From: DAISIK01 sp036822055
Lineage (GTDB): Bacteria > Verrucomicrobiota > Verrucomicrobiia > Opitutales > Puniceicoccaceae
Assembly: GCA_036822055.1 (NCBI GenBank)
Contig: DAISIK010000040.1
Location: 1 to 23,306, forward strand
Direction of reading: 5' to 3'
DNA: 23,306 nt
The notes beneath the pieces were generated by a model that did no database searches, had not been told where the DNA came from, and worked only from the letters and a program-made list of their open reading frames with translations. Both the position numbers and the translations under genes were made by a program. Positions 22,989 to 23,306 of the stretch are shown here, in pieces; the stretch's first letter is position 1; each line of letters begins with the position of its first letter.

Positions 22989-23306
22989 AAGGAGAAGGTG
23001 CCAAAGCCGAGAGCCCTGAAAGACCGCTCCTCGATTCTGAAAGAACCAGATTACCGGCAAGCTCGTGCCGTCCGACTTCCATCGAGAGAGGTATCGCGAG
23101 CTGTGTTTAGAGGGCCATCTGAAAGCTGAGGTAGCATGGATTGAGGACAGGGCGGAGGCGAATTGAATTGCCCCCGGAAGGCTGAGATCAACGCATCGAA
23201 TTAACCCAAGTTTCTTGCGACGAGCTGGGGAGGGGCATAGCAACAAGGGGGTGTTCCCAAAGGCACTACAAAATCGCTAGATTTTGGTGAAGGATTTGAC
23301 GGGCAG
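22989..23306. other. Unassigned 318 bases downstream of tRNA-Ala
   Basis: No gene with a normal start is visible. One open stretch on the plus strand (23041-23166, ending in TGA) reads plausibly protein-like (FHRERYRELCLEGHLKAEVA) but lacks an ATG and follows a TGA, so it could be the 3' remnant of a lost gene. A long minus-strand frame across the tRNA is an antisense artefact. Nothing else is recognisable before the window ends. Confidence 0.4.

Noticed and set aside
22863..23246. Minus-strand frame across the tRNA
   Set aside because: It is antisense to the tRNA; such frames (SGSNRRPP type) are a well-known annotation artefact.

Overview
The window looks like a piece of a metagenome-assembled or draft genome from a Gram-negative bacterium. 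It has an LPS-transport operon (lptC-lptA-lptB), a TonB-dependent outer-membrane receptor, lipoproteins and many signal peptides. The chromosomal set (HprK next to LptB, a DUF3568-like lipoprotein, a ThrH-type phosphatase, a TraR/DksA zinc-finger protein, a Gly-rich RRM protein) would fit the Verrucomicrobiota (Opitutae-like). That placement is inference from gene content, not a search result. A run of exactly 100 Ns (1797-1896) marks a scaffold gap inside cas3.

Region 1 (1-5071) is the edge of a defence locus. On the minus strand, cas3 (helicase first, HD nuclease last) is followed by a KilA-N-domain gene and then the first 61 codons of csx17/cas8. The two junctions are minimal overlaps, so the three genes read as one translationally coupled operon of a type I-G (formerly I-U) CRISPR-Cas system. 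The rest of the system (cas7/csb1, cas5-6/csb2, cas4-cas1, cas2, array) would lie left of base 1. Divergent from cas3 is a CapW/BrxR-like WYL regulator, with a 435-base intergenic region between them. Two features are unusual: the KilA-N gene sits seamlessly inside the cas operon, and cas3 carries three copies of a short palindromic element. All three copies are read in the same frame, each adding the peptide KVAQAASLS.

Region 2 (5173-10328) holds miscellaneous genes. They are a secreted choloylglycine-hydrolase-family amidase broken by an in-frame TAG at an apparently conserved Trp position, a two-gene unit of an ADP-ribosylglycohydrolase and a small membrane protein (with a well-placed promoter that would give a leaderless mRNA), an RRM/Gly-rich RNA-binding protein with a clear terminator, and a PhoD-like secreted phosphatase.

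Region 3 (10606-19347) is envelope biology and regulation. A TonB-dependent receptor runs divergently from phoD. Downstream is a lipoprotein lytic transglycosylase with two tandem solute-binding domains. Convergent to it on the minus strand is a compact run: dksA-like, thrH-like, DUF3568-like lipoprotein, lptC, lptA, lptB, hprK. Most of these junctions are 1-4 base overlaps.

Region 4 (19448-23306) has an SDR oxidoreductase overlapping a YmdB-like metallophosphoesterase, a large GT39-like membrane protein, and a tRNA-Ala(GGC) with its own promoter and an encoded CCA. The last 318 bases hold no gene I can name. No CRISPR array, insertion sequence or rRNA is visible.
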